Source: Haematococcus lacustris (lineage: Eukaryota > Chlorophyta > Chlorophyceae > Chlamydomonadales > Haematococcaceae). Taken from it: DNA of 64,000 nucleotides. A program made the translations under genes and the position numbers. The DNA is taken from contig JASKMD010000009.1 of assembly GCA_030144725.1 (NCBI GenBank), positions 1,567,457-1,631,456 of the forward strand. Reading direction: 5' to 3'. A model generated the notes under the pieces. That model searched no databases, was not told the origin of the DNA, and worked only from the letters and a program-made list of their open reading frames with translations. This document shows, piece by piece, positions 1-11,200 of the stretch; the stretch's first letter is position 1, and every line of letters starts with the position of its first letter.

Positions 1-87
1 CTCAATATCCCTAGTTGCTGTAGTCTATGAGAATTAGATACATTATCTAACCCGTCAGTTTTGAACGATTAGCATCTGCCAAGCCCT

Positions 88-159
88 GGGGGTTTGGTCT
101 AGTGGTATGATTCTCCCTTCGGGTGGGAGAGGTCGCGAGTTCGATTCCCGCAACCCCCC
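88..159 (+). tRNA. tRNA-Pro, anticodon CGG
   Basis: A 72-nt cloverleaf can be drawn. The acceptor stem GGGGGTT pairs with AACCCCC. The D-arm region reads GGTCTAGTGGTATGA. The anticodon arm is CTCCC / GGGAG with loop TTCGGGT, giving anticodon CGG for proline codon CCG. The T arm carries the internal promoter-like GTTCGATTCC (B box), with one A-C mismatch in its stem. There is no intron and CCA is not encoded, as expected for a nuclear tRNA gene. A T-rich run (TTTTTT) about 20 nt downstream could serve as a Pol III terminator. The sequence closely resembles known plant tRNA-Pro genes. Confidence 0.93.
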
Positions 160-364
160 CAACACCCATCAGCGACAGCTGATTTTTTGCCAAAGTGTCT
201 CACATTAAGAGTCGTGCAAGAAGCTCACAGTGCAATCATCATATAGTCCGCCAGTCATGTCAATCACCTAACAATCATCTTTAAGGTGCAGGCAATGCCC
301 GAGGCCCATCCTATGGTAGGTCACAAGATGGCGGTACAACAATATGATATTGTAGGTGGAGGAT
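160..364. other. Intergenic spacer between tRNA-Pro and transposon-like element
   Basis: About 200 bases of ordinary AT/GC-mixed sequence. Apart from the T-run just after the tRNA, I see no coding signal, repeat or promoter motif. Confidence 0.5.
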
Positions 365-1175
365 GGTATCTCTTTAGTCACACCTATCGTCACTCAGCTG
401 TGACACGTCCTGCGGAAATTTGAATATTTTTCGCATATCACGTACAGGCCATCCCAACATGTAAGACTTGCACCGCTCGGCTCAGCGAGTTGCCGTTATC
501 CCCCTGCCGGATGTCCAACCTCGCAGCCCGCCAAGCATCTGCACCAAGTGAAGCCTTATGAAGTGCCCAGTCGACAGAGTGCGGTATGATAGACCCAGGG
601 CACATCGCAAAGCATAAAACCGCTCAAGTGCTGACTTGTTTGCCCCTTGCGAGTGGAACGGCCGACGATGCAGGTAAGAACATTGGCGTCTCTTCCATTG
701 CGTAGCTGCAAGATTGAGCGCGTGAGGCTCTCTAAGCGTGGACCCGACTGCATCCATGCAGGGTTGCTGCAAACCCGGCCATCGCTTTGGCCAGGGCGAC
801 TCCTGAGCTGAAACTACACCTGCAGGCTTGTTATAGCATAAGGTATGCACGGGAACTGGTTGCAGCGCAGTGCACACAGTGGGTGCTGAATGGCAGGGAA
901 TGTCACTCATCACACACTGTGTGGTGTCAAGGAGCACGGACGTGATATTTATCAACGAAACTGGTAGGGGGTGATAATGACGGTCTCGGCAATGCCCTGC
1001 TATGGTTTCAGCTAAAGGTAAAAATGCAGGCAATTACGGCATAGTTATAACCAAAGAATGCAATGTTGTGAGTTATGCCATTGCCCTACAACGCAAACAT
1101 GCAAAACTTCCTAGGTGCACTGTGCAGGTACATACCAACGCTCGCACATCCCAACAACGGGTAAGATGTGCATCT
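365..1175 (+). repeat. Left inverted arm of the 0.4-4.5 kb element
   Basis: Diverged inverted copy of 3690-4500. It includes the inward-facing start-like segment at 1002 and a segment around 700-790 (GACCCGACTGCATCC...) that matches the right arm in opposite orientation. Confidence 0.65.
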
Positions 1176-1706
1176 GGAGGGTGTGCCCTTGCTACAGGTC
1201 TGAGCACCGTTCGCCTGTGTTGGTTGTGTCGATTGAGTCAAGTGCATCAAGCAATCCACCAACTGTCCTTGCTGGCGGACCCTTGCCTACCACGCCCCAC
1301 AAATGCCTCAGTTGATGTAGGGTGAGCTTAAGCGTGTTTTGAGGCAATGGCTGTATCGTGGAACTGTACATGGCCATAGCTTGGACTTGTTGTGTTGCCA
1401 TCCTTGCCCGATTGTTTGCTAGCTCCTTAGCAGCCAATTGTTGCTCCACTGCCGTGGCCTTGCACCGCTGACGTGTCTCAGTTGACGCAAACCTCATGGT
1501 TATGGACAGCTCCGCTGCCGCACGCTTCTGCCTTCTATGTTGCTCTTGTAGCTTGCGCCTATTGACCGCTTGTGCTCCAGCCGTGATTGCAGAAGAGGTG
1601 GGAGTGGAAGTGTGGGCGGGGGCGGGGGTGGGGTGTGGGCTGGGGATGTCAGCACCGTTGGTTGCAGCTGAAAGCGAAGGGCTGGCAGCGGTGTTGATGG
1701 GGGTGG

Positions 1707-2540
1707 CTACAGGCAGGCATGAGGGGGCCTTGGCATCTGCCACGCACCGCCGCTTCGCAGCCCTGTTTGCCACAAGGCTGTCCTCCTTGCTGCGTGCCGA
1801 CGTGCCGACACATCAGTATCGCCCAATTGGGCAAAGCTATATGGCATGACAGGTGCGGCACCACCCCCGCCCGGTGCTGATGGGGCTGGGCGGACAGGTG
1901 CGGCACCACCCCCGCCCGGTGCTGATGGGGCTGGGCGGACAGGTGCGGCACCACCCCCGCCCGGTGCTGATGGGGCTAGGCGGACAGGTGATGGCTGCCA
2001 ACTTGAAATGAGATTCTGCAAAGAGGGGAGAGCTCTGTTATCTGGTGTGCGGAGCGCTCTGAAGTGTCGGTCAGCTTCTACCACCATTGCGACTTCACGC
2101 ACACGCAGAGAGGAGGAGAAACGGGGTGTGATGAGGGGCAATAACTCTGCTGCTGCGGCTGCGGCATCCTCACCCATGAGAAGTTCTAGTACGCTGCTGG
2201 GCGTGTAGTGTTGCATGAACCCTTTGTTGAGGTCCACGACAACAATGGTGATCCCCAATAGCATGACAATCCAAATGACCCCGATCTGATCCAGCCAAGC
2301 CGCTGGATCGGCGAATTGCTGACCCCACTGCGCAAAGCTCACGGGGTCAGGCCAGTTGCATGAGAACATGGGCGACTCAATGGGTAGTAGATTCTGCTCG
2401 ATGCTTTGCAAAACCCTTGATGCCCACTGGTTATGCCGTTGCTCAGCCAGGTCCACCAGTGTAAACACACCATGAACCATAAGATCACGAATAAAACTCG
2501 CTCCCTGCAAATGCAAAGCGGCACCGGTTGCATTACTCAT
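1707..2540 (-). CDS. Unrecognised element-encoded protein with a possible membrane segment
   Basis: A minus-strand frame of 277 codons starts at ATG 2540. Residues of about 85-110 are strongly hydrophobic (IGVIWIVMLLGITIVVV), which could be a membrane helix or a buried strand. Downstream is a Pro/Gly-rich segment with three copies of a 15-residue repeat. The adjoining frame 1773-1192 encodes a basic, Gln-rich coiled-coil-like stretch (HRRQKRAAAE, QQLAAKELANN) ending in a motif resembling a SAP-type helix pair (HLRHLWGVVGKG-like, then LLDAL). It may be the last exon of the same transcript. Function unknown. The exon joins are not resolved. Confidence 0.35.
   Translation of the reverse strand: MSNATGAALHLQGASFIRDLMVHGVFTLVDLAEQRHNQWASRVLQSIEQNLLPIESPMFSCNWPDPVSFAQWGQQFADPAAWLDQIGVIWIVMLLGITIVVVDLNKGFMQHYTPSSVLELLMGEDAAAAAAELLPLITPRFSSSLRVREVAMVVEADRHFRALRTPDNRALPSLQNLISSWQPSPVRLAPSAPGGGGAAPVRPAPSAPGGGGAAPVRPAPSAPGGGGAAPVMPYSFAQLGDTDVSARRHAARRTALWQTGLRSGGAWQMPRPPHACL
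1848..1990. repeat. 45-bp tandem repeat, three copies
   Basis: The unit beginning GACAGGTGCGGCACCACC recurs at 1848, 1893 and 1938 with exact 45-bp spacing, and the first 8 bases recur again at 1983. In the minus-strand frame it encodes a 15-residue Pro/Gly/Ala repeat. Confidence 0.9.
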
Positions 2541-2625
2541 ACATGATCATGATCATGCATGGTTACGTGAGCATTGCAACCATTGGAGCCATTCGAGCAG
2601 CAACCATTGGAGCCGGCTGCATTAG

Positions 2626-3750
2626 TCATACACGATCATGATCATGCATGGTTACGTCAGCATTGCACACACAACATGCATATGCATGGCACCACACCTG
2701 TATTGCTGTGCCTAATAACTCCAACCCATGCCACAAAGACTCGAGTCCACAGCGGCCTTGCCCGGCGTTGTCATATGGTACAAGCCCAAAAGAGAGTAAC
2801 TGAGCCAACACGCACTGCTGGGAAGGGGTAGAACCAGGCGACAAGGAAGGCTTTGGGGCAGGGGTTGCGGGGGCTGCGGGGGCAAACAAGGATGCCCAAC
2901 TCTTCCGCCCCCCCGGCCCCATGACACCGCCGCTGTAGTTGCCTCCTTGGGGATGCACACCTTGCCCTCCAGCCCCCCCCCTCCCGGGACCCATGCTGCT
3001 GCTGCTGCTGCTGCCCAACACCGGGGCAGGTGGCGGGGAGCGTGGAGAGGGTGGTGCCCACTGCCCCAGCCCCACACCTTGCCCTCCAGCCCCCCCCCTC
3101 CCGGGACCCATGCTGCTGCTGCTGCTGCTGCCCAACACCGGGGCAGGTGGCGGGGAGCGTGGAGAGGGTGGTGCCCACTGCCCCAGCCCCACACCTTGCC
3201 CTCCAGCCCCCCCCCTCCCGGGACCCATGCTGCTGCTGCTGCTGCTGCTGCCCAACACCGGGGCAGGTGGCGGGGAGCGTGGAGAGGGTGGTGCCCACTG
3301 CCCCAGCCCCACACCTTGCCCTCCAGCCCCCCCCCCCCCAGGACCCATGCTGTTGCTGCTGTAACCAATCACCGGGGCAGGTGGGTGTGAGCGTATGCTA
3401 GCCTCCATCTTCACCCGCTGCACACATTTGCAGTGGGCTACAAGGGGAAGGTGCATTGCATCACACCCAGCTCGGAGTGTTTTGTCAACAAGGTGGGCTG
3501 GCCCTAGAGCATCACCGCGCTCATAGCCAAGATGGGCCTGGCCGCTGTAGGTTGAAACATCGCGAAGTACTTCCCAGACTGTGTCTCTCCCATCCTCGTT
3601 GGGTGCCATGCACAAAGTAGTCCATGCTTTCCATTTGCCTTGCACGCATGGTGCAGTCGACACCTTGCAGATCACGCAGCGGTCCAACTTGACCAAAGCG
3701 CCCTCCACCTGCACATCTTGCCCTTTGTAGGGATGTGGGAACGTTGGCAT
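2626..3750 (-). CDS. Unrecognised element-encoded protein (5' coding block)
   Basis: An open frame of 374 codons on the minus strand begins at ATG 3750. The first ~115 residues look like genuine protein: a Cys pair CVICK, then further Cys (APCVQ, HCKC), then Trp-rich sequence. This is followed by a Gly/Pro/Ser-rich region built from a tandem repeat of about 39 residues (positions about 2961-3370). A further exon may lie upstream, because an in-frame junction is possible at the CAG/GTAC at about 3755 that would add the MVSAKGKNAGN peptide (3881). The family is not recognised. The Cys pattern could be a zinc-binding fold. Lying inside a transposon-like element, it is probably an element protein rather than a host gene. 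The 3' splice structure towards 2540 is unresolved. Confidence 0.4.
   Translation of the reverse strand: MPTFPHPYKGQDVQVEGALVKLDRCVICKVSTAPCVQGKWKAWTTLCMAPNEDGRDTVWEVLRDVSTYSGQAHLGYERGDALGPAHLVDKTLRAGCDAMHLPLVAHCKCVQRVKMEASIRSHPPAPVIGYSSNSMGPGGGGAGGQGVGLGQWAPPSPRSPPPAPVLGSSSSSSSMGPGRGGAGGQGVGLGQWAPPSPRSPPPAPVLGSSSSSSMGPGRGGAGGQGVGLGQWAPPSPRSPPPAPVLGSSSSSSMGPGRGGAGGQGVHPQGGNYSGGVMGPGGRKSWASLFAPAAPATPAPKPSLSPGSTPSQQCVLAQLLSFGLVPYDNAGQGRCGLESLWHGLELLGTAIQVWCHAYACCVCNADVTMHDHDRV
2961..3370. repeat. 117/120-bp tandem repeat, about 3.5 copies
   Basis: CTTGCCCTCCAGCCCCCC recurs at 2961, 3078, 3195 and 3315. The period is 117 bp, or 120 where one extra CTG is present in the internal CTG run. It is coding in the minus-strand frame as a ~39-residue repeat with a poly-Ser tract of variable length. 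Confidence 0.9.
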
Positions 3751-4500
3751 GTACCTGCAAAGTGTACATAGGAAGTGTTGAGTGTGGGGACTTGTTGGGC
3801 TATGACATCCTTCACGGCAATGCGGTCATTGGTTGAAACTATGCCGGAATTGCCTGCATTTTTACCTTTAGCTGAAACCAAGGCACAACACTACTGTGAC
3901 CATTGTCAACACCCCTTATCAGTCTCATAGCTTGCTTTTACGTCCGTGCCCCTTAGCACCACACAGTGAGCGATGTGATGTGATCCCCTGCCATTGTGCA
4001 CTCGCTGCATGCATGGTGGTCCAGCCAATTCTATTGCGTACCTTATGCCCAAACGAACTTGAAGGTATAGTTTCAGCCCAGATGTCGCCCTGGCTAGGCC
4101 GGGGGCCGGGTTTGCAGCACCCCTGCATGGTCGCAGTCGGGTCCACGGTTGGTGAGCCACACGCGCTCATTGTTGCAGCTATGCAACGGAGCAAGTGCGA
4201 GCTGTCCTTACTCGCAGCTAACCCAGCAGGACGGCCGACGACATGTGTTCGGGGAAAGTTTGCGACTCGAGCAACGAGCGATACGGGGCAACACACAGCA
4301 ATTTCGGCCTTGCAGCTATGACGAAAACAAGCTGTGCATTAAGGTGTCGACTTTGGCGGGCGCAAGGAATAAGCGGGGGACAGCCCTGACTGGACCTCTA
4401 CAACAAGCGGGTGCAGAAATCGCGGCTCGAGGTGGCCTGGTTTGTCCATGCTGGCCCATTCGAACGGGTGTCACAGCTGATCGTCACTCAGACTAATACC
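3690..4500 (-). repeat. Right inverted arm of the 0.4-4.5 kb element
   Basis: Inverted partner of the left arm. It ends with ...GACTAATACC at 4500. Its inner end contains the 5' part of the minus-strand coding region. Confidence 0.65.
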
Positions 4501-5227
4501 TCGCTCAAATGATATAAAGCTGACCCACCCTGTTTTTTTTTAGATTCCAGTAGCCAGATGGTCACGACATGGGGCGAGACAGCCTTGAAGGACAAGGGGT
4601 TGCTGCCACATGGCCAACATGGCTTGCTACAGCCTCACTTACTCAGCTCACCCCCCTCTACATCTGTTCTTCTCCACATCCTTCCCAGGAATAGCAGTAC
4701 ACACATGTGATACGTATATGTACGCACGCACGCATCCCTCCCCAACCCATTCACGTCATGCATACAGCTCGCATGTCCTCCACATATCCACCAGCGGCCT
4801 TGTCATTGGGGATGTCTTTGTCGTCACTTGCGTAGAACAATGTGCACGGGCTCATACGCACCGTCACCAGAGGTGCAACGAACACTCTGCACATGGCCCA
4901 CAACACACGGCCTTAGCGCTTCCCTGCACAGGCCCATGCTTGCCAGGCTAGAAACACTACTTAGCACCTGTCAACCGACTCATGCACACCCCACCTCCAT
5001 CTCTTTTTTGAGGCACCCTCCTGCCCTGGCTTGACCCCCTATTTTGCATCCTGAAACTAGACCTGACCAGCTCCTGCCCCACCCTCCTTAGCTGCCCCAT
5101 CCTGCTGTATTTATTGATTTCCACCAGTTTCACCAATCAGCTCATTTCACTGATCAAATGTTTACAACATACATCATATAATACAGCATCTGTTCCTGTA
5201 TTATTAGCTCGCTCCCACCAACCCACT
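4501..5227. other. Non-coding stretch between element and LRR gene
   Basis: No convincing gene. It contains a T9 run near 4540 and low-complexity CA-rich sequence (4695-4745). Near 5162-5166 TTACA, read on the minus strand as TGTAA, lies about 62 bases past the stop of the upstream minus-strand gene and is its likely polyadenylation signal. Confidence 0.5.
5162..5166 (-). promoter_or_regulatory. Putative polyadenylation signal (TGTAA) of the LRR membrane gene
   Basis: TGTAA on the minus strand, 62 bases downstream of the stop codon at 5228. TGTAA is the known poly(A) signal of volvocalean algae; its use here is inferred from position. Confidence 0.45.
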
Positions 5228-8200
5228 TCACCAGCAGCAGGCCCCACCCACCCCTGAGCCACCAACCGCATTTGCCCACCTGGCCTCCACGGCATGGAGG
5301 CTGTCAAGGTCATTGCCTGGTGGCACCTGCCAGCTCACCTTCAGCGTGGGAGCTGTTGCCCCCAGCAGGTCATTGAATACAGGTCGCAGCAGCACCTCTG
5401 AGCAGCCTGACAGGTCCAAGCTGACCAGGGTGGCGCAGCTGGTGGCAGCTGCAGCCAGCACTGGCAGGCCTGCAAATGGAGCAGAAGCCGCACACCCTCA
5501 GCAGTGACACCACGCATGCTGGAACTGCTTTTTGCAGGTGGTCACACAAACACAGGAAGCAGCGGGTAAATGAGCACAGACCTCTGCTGTTGCGTTGTCA
5601 GGGATGTCGTTGTGGTATGTTGCAGCTGTGGTGTGGCCCATCACTTGGTCTCACTGCGCACCTTGCTGTGTCAGCGGCTTAGCATGCGCAAGGCTGAGGT
5701 GCGTCAAGCTGTTGTTCGCCGCCAGCCCGTTGCACAGCACGCTGAGCACAGCATCGCACAGGAGCGGCTCGTCGCTGGCCTGCCCGGCACCTCCGCGGCC
5801 CGACGACGGCCGGAGATACCGGGTGACAGCCGACCAGCCGGACGTTCCGCGGTGCTGCGGCTGGGGTTGCGCGTGCGTGAGCGAGCTGCCGGCGAGCTGC
5901 GAGTAATCGCCGTTGCTGGCTGCTTGTCCAAGGGCTGTTGCAGAGCTGGACGCATGCAAGCGTGCGGCTCCATTGCCGTACGAATCCAATCCTCCTGCTG
6001 CGCTAGCTTTCGGCGTCAATGTGCCTTTGCCCAGGGTATGTCCCTCCCCGCTGCCGGCAGCCTGCAAGCGCAGTGTTGGGAAAGGACATACGGTGCCATG
6101 CTCTTGTAATAGCCAGTTTGTGTCAGAGCGAGAGGCAGGTGGCAGCATCTGTGGCGCAGCAGGGTCGACCATATCCAGAGTAAATGCTGTCTGGGACCCG
6201 CCACTACTGAACCTGAAGCCCTGCATAGGTCTCGACAAGCCTGTCAAGATCAGTGGCCATCACAGGTAGCCCTGCCTTCGCAGCGCGGGCTTGTGCCCCT
6301 GTGGCTGCAGCTAGGGCAGGGCTGTCTTCCCATTCAACCTGCCTGCCTGCCAGTCCCAGCCTGCCCTCCGCACCTTGAGGCTGCTGCCTTGCACTGCTGG
6401 CAGCGCAGGGCCAGGCAGGCCAAGAGTCATAGGGGCCTCAGGGCGAGGCGCATGCGTCAGCCTGAAGAAGCCGCCGAGGAATGAGCGGGAGGCGGTCACA
6501 GGCTGAGCTGCCCCTGCCCTGCCTTCCTGCACTGACGGCTGCATAGTCTGGGATACGCTGGATGCGGCCAGCAGGTGCTGGCCCTGCTGCTGCTCCTGCT
6601 GCTCCTGCTGCTGCTGCTGCAGGCTGGCCAGTGGCGCGGGTTGGTTAGAGTGCGGGGTGTCGGCAGCGTCAAGAATCTGTGAGCGAGGATGGGTGGTGGT
6701 GCGGCAAGCCACTGCTGCTGTAGGGGGTTGCAGCACGCCACCCATGTCGAAGGATGAGGAGTGGGGTAGGCAGTCTGGGCCCATCTGCACCAGGGGCACC
6801 AAGGGGCACAGAGTCCAGAGTCGGCACCTGGCAGCTGGCGGATGGGCTGCACAGTGCTGGTGAAGGGCTGGGCTGGGCTGTGACGGGCTGGGATGTGCTG
6901 TGCTGTTCAGTGCAGTGCTGTGAGGAGCTGGTGACGGAGCGGGGCAGACTAGTGGAGGCCTTGACCCGGCTGCTGCCCTGATCCTGACATAATGAACCCG
7001 GAGCCATACTCCCAGCACACCACCCTGCCATGCCCCGCCATGCCCTACCCTCCTTACCCAGCCACCTGTTGAGGTGGTGATGGCAAGGTGGTGATGGCAA
7101 AGTGATGATGGCAAGGTGATGATGGCAAGGTGATGATGGCAAGGTGATGATGGCAAGGTGATGATGGCAAGGTGATGATGGCAAGGTGATGATGGCAAGG
7201 TGATGATGGCAAGGTGATGATGGCAAGGTGATGATGGCAAAATGGTGGTGATGGCAAAGTGGTGGTGGCAAGGTGGTGATGGCAAGGTGCAGTGCGCGTA
7301 CCTCACAGAAGGACAGGTCCAGGAGCAGCAGCCTACAGCCTTGTGCCTGCCCCCTCACAGCCGCCTTGCCCACCATCCCTGCATTGCCAGCGCCCGTGTC
7401 ACCCTCCTGGCTGCCCGCTGTGGCCCGGGGTCTCAGGGGCGTCAGGGTGGCTCTGGAGGTGGAGGGTGAGAGGGGTGGGGTGGGGCCTGTGCTGCTGGCA
7501 CGGCTGCAGGGGCCACGCAGGAGGTTGGCCAGGGCCCGGGCACCGGGTAGCTGCAGGCCTTGCAGGCCACTGAGGACCAGGTGCGTGAGAGAGGGGCAGG
7601 CCTGGGCAGATCAGGGCAGCGAGGAGCGATGTGGAGCGAGCTCGGCCAGTACACAGTAAGGTGCATAATTTGAACAGGCCCGAATAATTTCGAATTGGAG
7701 TAGTATAAATCGAAGTATGGGCCTTGAACGCCAAAAGCTAGTAGGCACATTAGGCACCTAACTGTGTACAGGTTGACAAAGGGTAGAACAGGCTTGGCCA
7801 GAACAGGGCAGCAGAGGGTTGCCCCTCGTGCCCTCACCCCACCCCCTTCCCCAATCCTAACCATTGCAGTCAGCAGCTGGTGTCAAGGCAGCGATGGCTG
7901 GTGTGTGCGAGCAGGAGTGAGGTGCAGCAGTGCCCTCACCTGCAGCCCTGGCGTGAGGAGCACCAGCCCGGGGTCAGCCAGCTTGGTGAGGCCCAGGTCC
8001 AGATGGTTCAGGTGCGGGCACAGGGGCAGGGCGGCGGCAAGCTCACTGCAGGCTGCCAGACCCAAGGTGTGGCCCTGCACGTCCACATGAAGCAGCGATG
8101 TACATGAAGCAGCAATGATGATCTTACGTATAACACGATTAAACACATTGTATATATGCAGGAAACTACGCATGTATAACTTTATGATACATAAGCATGA

Positions 8201-11200
8201 AGCAGCATGCATTGAGGCAGAGCAGCAAGGAGCTCATGCACGAGGGGGAGGACTGCAGTCCCACCCCATATATGCACATGACCTGGACACCTTGCCCTGC
8301 TGAGAGCCTTGCCAGGCTTGCAAGCCCTGTGCAACACAGCCACTGCCGCAGCCTGCCCACAAGGGCAGCACAGCAGCAGCCTCTCAGGCACAGCAGCGCA
8401 AAGCATGCTCACCCCTTGTCAACAGTTCACCCCGCTCTGGCCTGCTGACTCTGCTGCGCCCTGCCCTGCTTGACCTGCCCCTGTGCCTCACCCATTGGAT
8501 CCAGATTTTGTCTAACACTGCCAAAATGAAATGCTAGTTGCTAGGCAGTACTGCTGATTGCCTTGTTGTGGAGGCAGGAAGAATGACAGCAGAGTAGGAT
8601 GCAGGCAAGGTGGAGGGAGTGATGCGGTGGGGCAGGGGGAGGCTCCTCACCGTGAGGTGCAGGCGGGTGAGGGTGAATGACAGAGCCGGCAGCGCTGCAG
8701 CCAGGATGGCCATGCTGGCGTCCTGCAGTCTGTACTGCGCTGGCACCTGAGTGACACAAGGTGGCGTGCAAGCCAGCATGTGTGACCTGGGTGACCGTGG
8801 GTGACGAAAGGGACTGGGCGACATGGTGGCAGGGGCTCTAATGGCTGACGTGACCATCACCTGGGTTAACCTGGGTGACACAAAGTGACAAAAACAAGGT
8901 GGCATGCAAGACTACAAGATGTGCAAGATCGCCTGGGTGTGACGTGGACTGTGTACTGCTGCCACAGGTCTACTGCAAGTCAGCAGTGAATGTGAACTAA
9001 GGAGCCCTGACGCCTGCCTGTCTGGGTAATGCAACATCTTTCAGTCGTACTGAAACTGGTTGCATGGCTGGCATGCATGCCTAGCCAGCTTGCAAAGTTC
9101 TTCCTTCACAGCAGCATCGACACATCAATGGTACCACATTTGAGTGCATGCGTGGCCAGCTGGTCGAGCTCGAGTAGGCACTTTGCATTATGACTGATCC
9201 AGTTGTACCAGACTACTAGCATTCTAGTCTTACATGCTGGGGTGCCAGATGCCCCTGCCCCCAGCAGGACTAGTACATCGGGCATACCGCCTAACCTTGT
9301 GGCAAGGACTACAGCAGTTGTCCACTGTCAGCCACAGATGGAGCACAGAAGTCAGCGCATTGAGGTGGTATGAGATTGTGTGTTGCACCAACGCCACTAG
9401 GGCAATGCAATAGAACGACGATGCCAATGGTGCTGATGGTAATGCTGATGCTGGTGATGCTGGTGATGCTGATGCTGCTGCTGCCGATGCTGCTGCTGAT
9501 GGTGATGATGGTGATGCTGATGCTGATGCTGCCGATGCTGCTGCTGATGGTGATGATGGTGATGCTGCTGCTGATGGTGATGATGGTGATGCTGGTGATG
9601 ACAGAAGCCAGCAGTCCTATTGGGTGCAGCTGGCAGCGGCATGCGAGGAATCTGAGGCTGACGCAACGAGGCCTGGCCTGCATCATGGGGAGTCGCAGTG
9701 GGCACAGGTCAGGTGTGTTGAAGGCGATCACCTTGTCCCCCGCACCCAGGTCGAGGTGTTGCAGCACACAGCCGCTGGGGCTAGGGCCCTGAGACCCCAC
9801 AGCGTCCAGCCCGGCTGCAGCTGTTGCTGCGCTTGCCTGCTGCTGCCGCAAGAGGGCAGCGGCCAGTAGGGCTGCACCTGATGCCTGCGCACACCGCACA
9901 TCACGGGGCCGGGTAGACGTGAACAGGTGTCTAGCCAAAGGTAGGGAGCCCAGCACCAGCACCAGCCCAGCTCTACCTTCCCTGTCTTGCTCACGTCCAC
10001 CACCTATCCGCATACAGCTTTTGCACCTTCCCCACTTACCCACTTGAATAGTGCAGGGTGATGAATGGACAAAGGACCCTGAGCCTAGACCCCACTCTAC
10101 CGCCAGAGCTCAGCATGGACTCGTACCGTTGGCTAAACAAGGATTGCTACTAACTCACACTCATAGACGCACGCACACCCATGTTAAGAAGGCAGCATCC
10201 AGGATCACTCGGACAGCTGCCAAGGTGGCGAGGGCTTTAGCCAGGGTCTGAGTGGCTGCAGCTAGGCATGAGCAGGATGCAGTATGAGGTGGGTATATTC
10301 AGCCATGAGAAGCTGGTGGCATGCAGCAGGGTCCCGGGGCAGCTTGGGGCAGCAGGGGCCAGCAAGGGGCAGCAGCTAAGCCCTAACACTCAAGCCACCT
10401 GGAGAGGGCTGCTGGCCAATGACAGGTGTGTGATGTGCTGGTTGCAGGCCACGGTGTCCACCAGCACGGTGAGTGCAGCCTGGTCCGCTGCGAGGCTGTC
10501 GCCACAGTCGTCCAGTAGCCAGCTCTTCAGCCCGTTGTTCAGCCGCATGGCGCGGGCAACAGCACGCACTGCAACACACACGCCGCCATGCAGCCATGCA
10601 GCCGTACAACAACTCATCATGATTGAGCATTGTACATGGCTCAGGTGCATGGCTCAGGTACATGGCTCAGGTCAGAAAGTCACTTTGCAAAGCGACCATT
10701 CATACCTCACCACACTGTGTGCACAACACGGGATCAAAACATCAAAATATCAAAACAGCCATCCAACAAGCAAGCATAGTTGGGGTGTATGCACAACACA
10801 GAACTACGTGACTGCGTCCCTGACTATCACCTCCTCACGCACACACGTGTGTGAGGTTTGCCCTTGTAAGGTTTACCTCACGTGTCACAACCAACCACAG
10901 CAATAGCCCGCAAGCAATGGCTCTGCAAGACACGACACCCACCCTGACCCTACACCCCTCATTGCCCCTGGCCATGGAGTCAACTGTGCTCCCTAGCAAG
11001 CGCACCTGCCGCGCCATTCATGGTGTTGGCACTGAGGTCCAAGGCCGTCAAGCCGCGGTTGTCGGCCACACCTCCCGCCAGCAGGACGAGGCCCTCCCCA
11101 GTCAGCCCACACCCCCTGGGTGCGCACAATACAGCCCCAGCCACACTCTGTTCCATACACGCATGGCTCTGCCACACGTACCCTTGTCCCTAACCATCCA

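Larger units (their letters stand above)
365..4500. mobile_element. Transposon-like element with long inward-facing inverted arms
   Basis: The left arm (about 365-1175) and right arm (about 3690-4500) are diverged inverted copies of each other. The outermost bases read GGTAT on each side when viewed inward. Both arms share CAGCTGTGACAC and ATCGTCACTCAG near the ends, and stretches of the arms align at both DNA and translated level, for example the peptide starting MVSAKGKNAGN at 1002 (plus) and 3881 (minus). The enclosed 2.5 kb reads as coding on the minus strand. I find no convincing target-site duplication directly outside 365/4500, so the exact ends are uncertain. The long arms recall Mutator-like or foldback elements, but no transposase catalytic motif could be recognised. 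Calling it mobile is an inference from structure. Confidence 0.6.

Noticed and set aside
1846..2208. Plus-strand Pro-rich ORF
   Set aside because: Shadow of the 45-bp repeat, which is better explained by the minus-strand coding frame.
6311..7376. His/Ile/Leu-rich ORFs with a 14-residue periodicity
   Set aside because: They come from the 14-bp minisatellite at 7072-7290, intronic to the LRR gene.
9397..9705. His/Gln-rich ORF as a metal-binding protein
   Set aside because: It is the translation of an intronic GATGCT/GATGGT repeat, without neighbouring coding signal in that frame.
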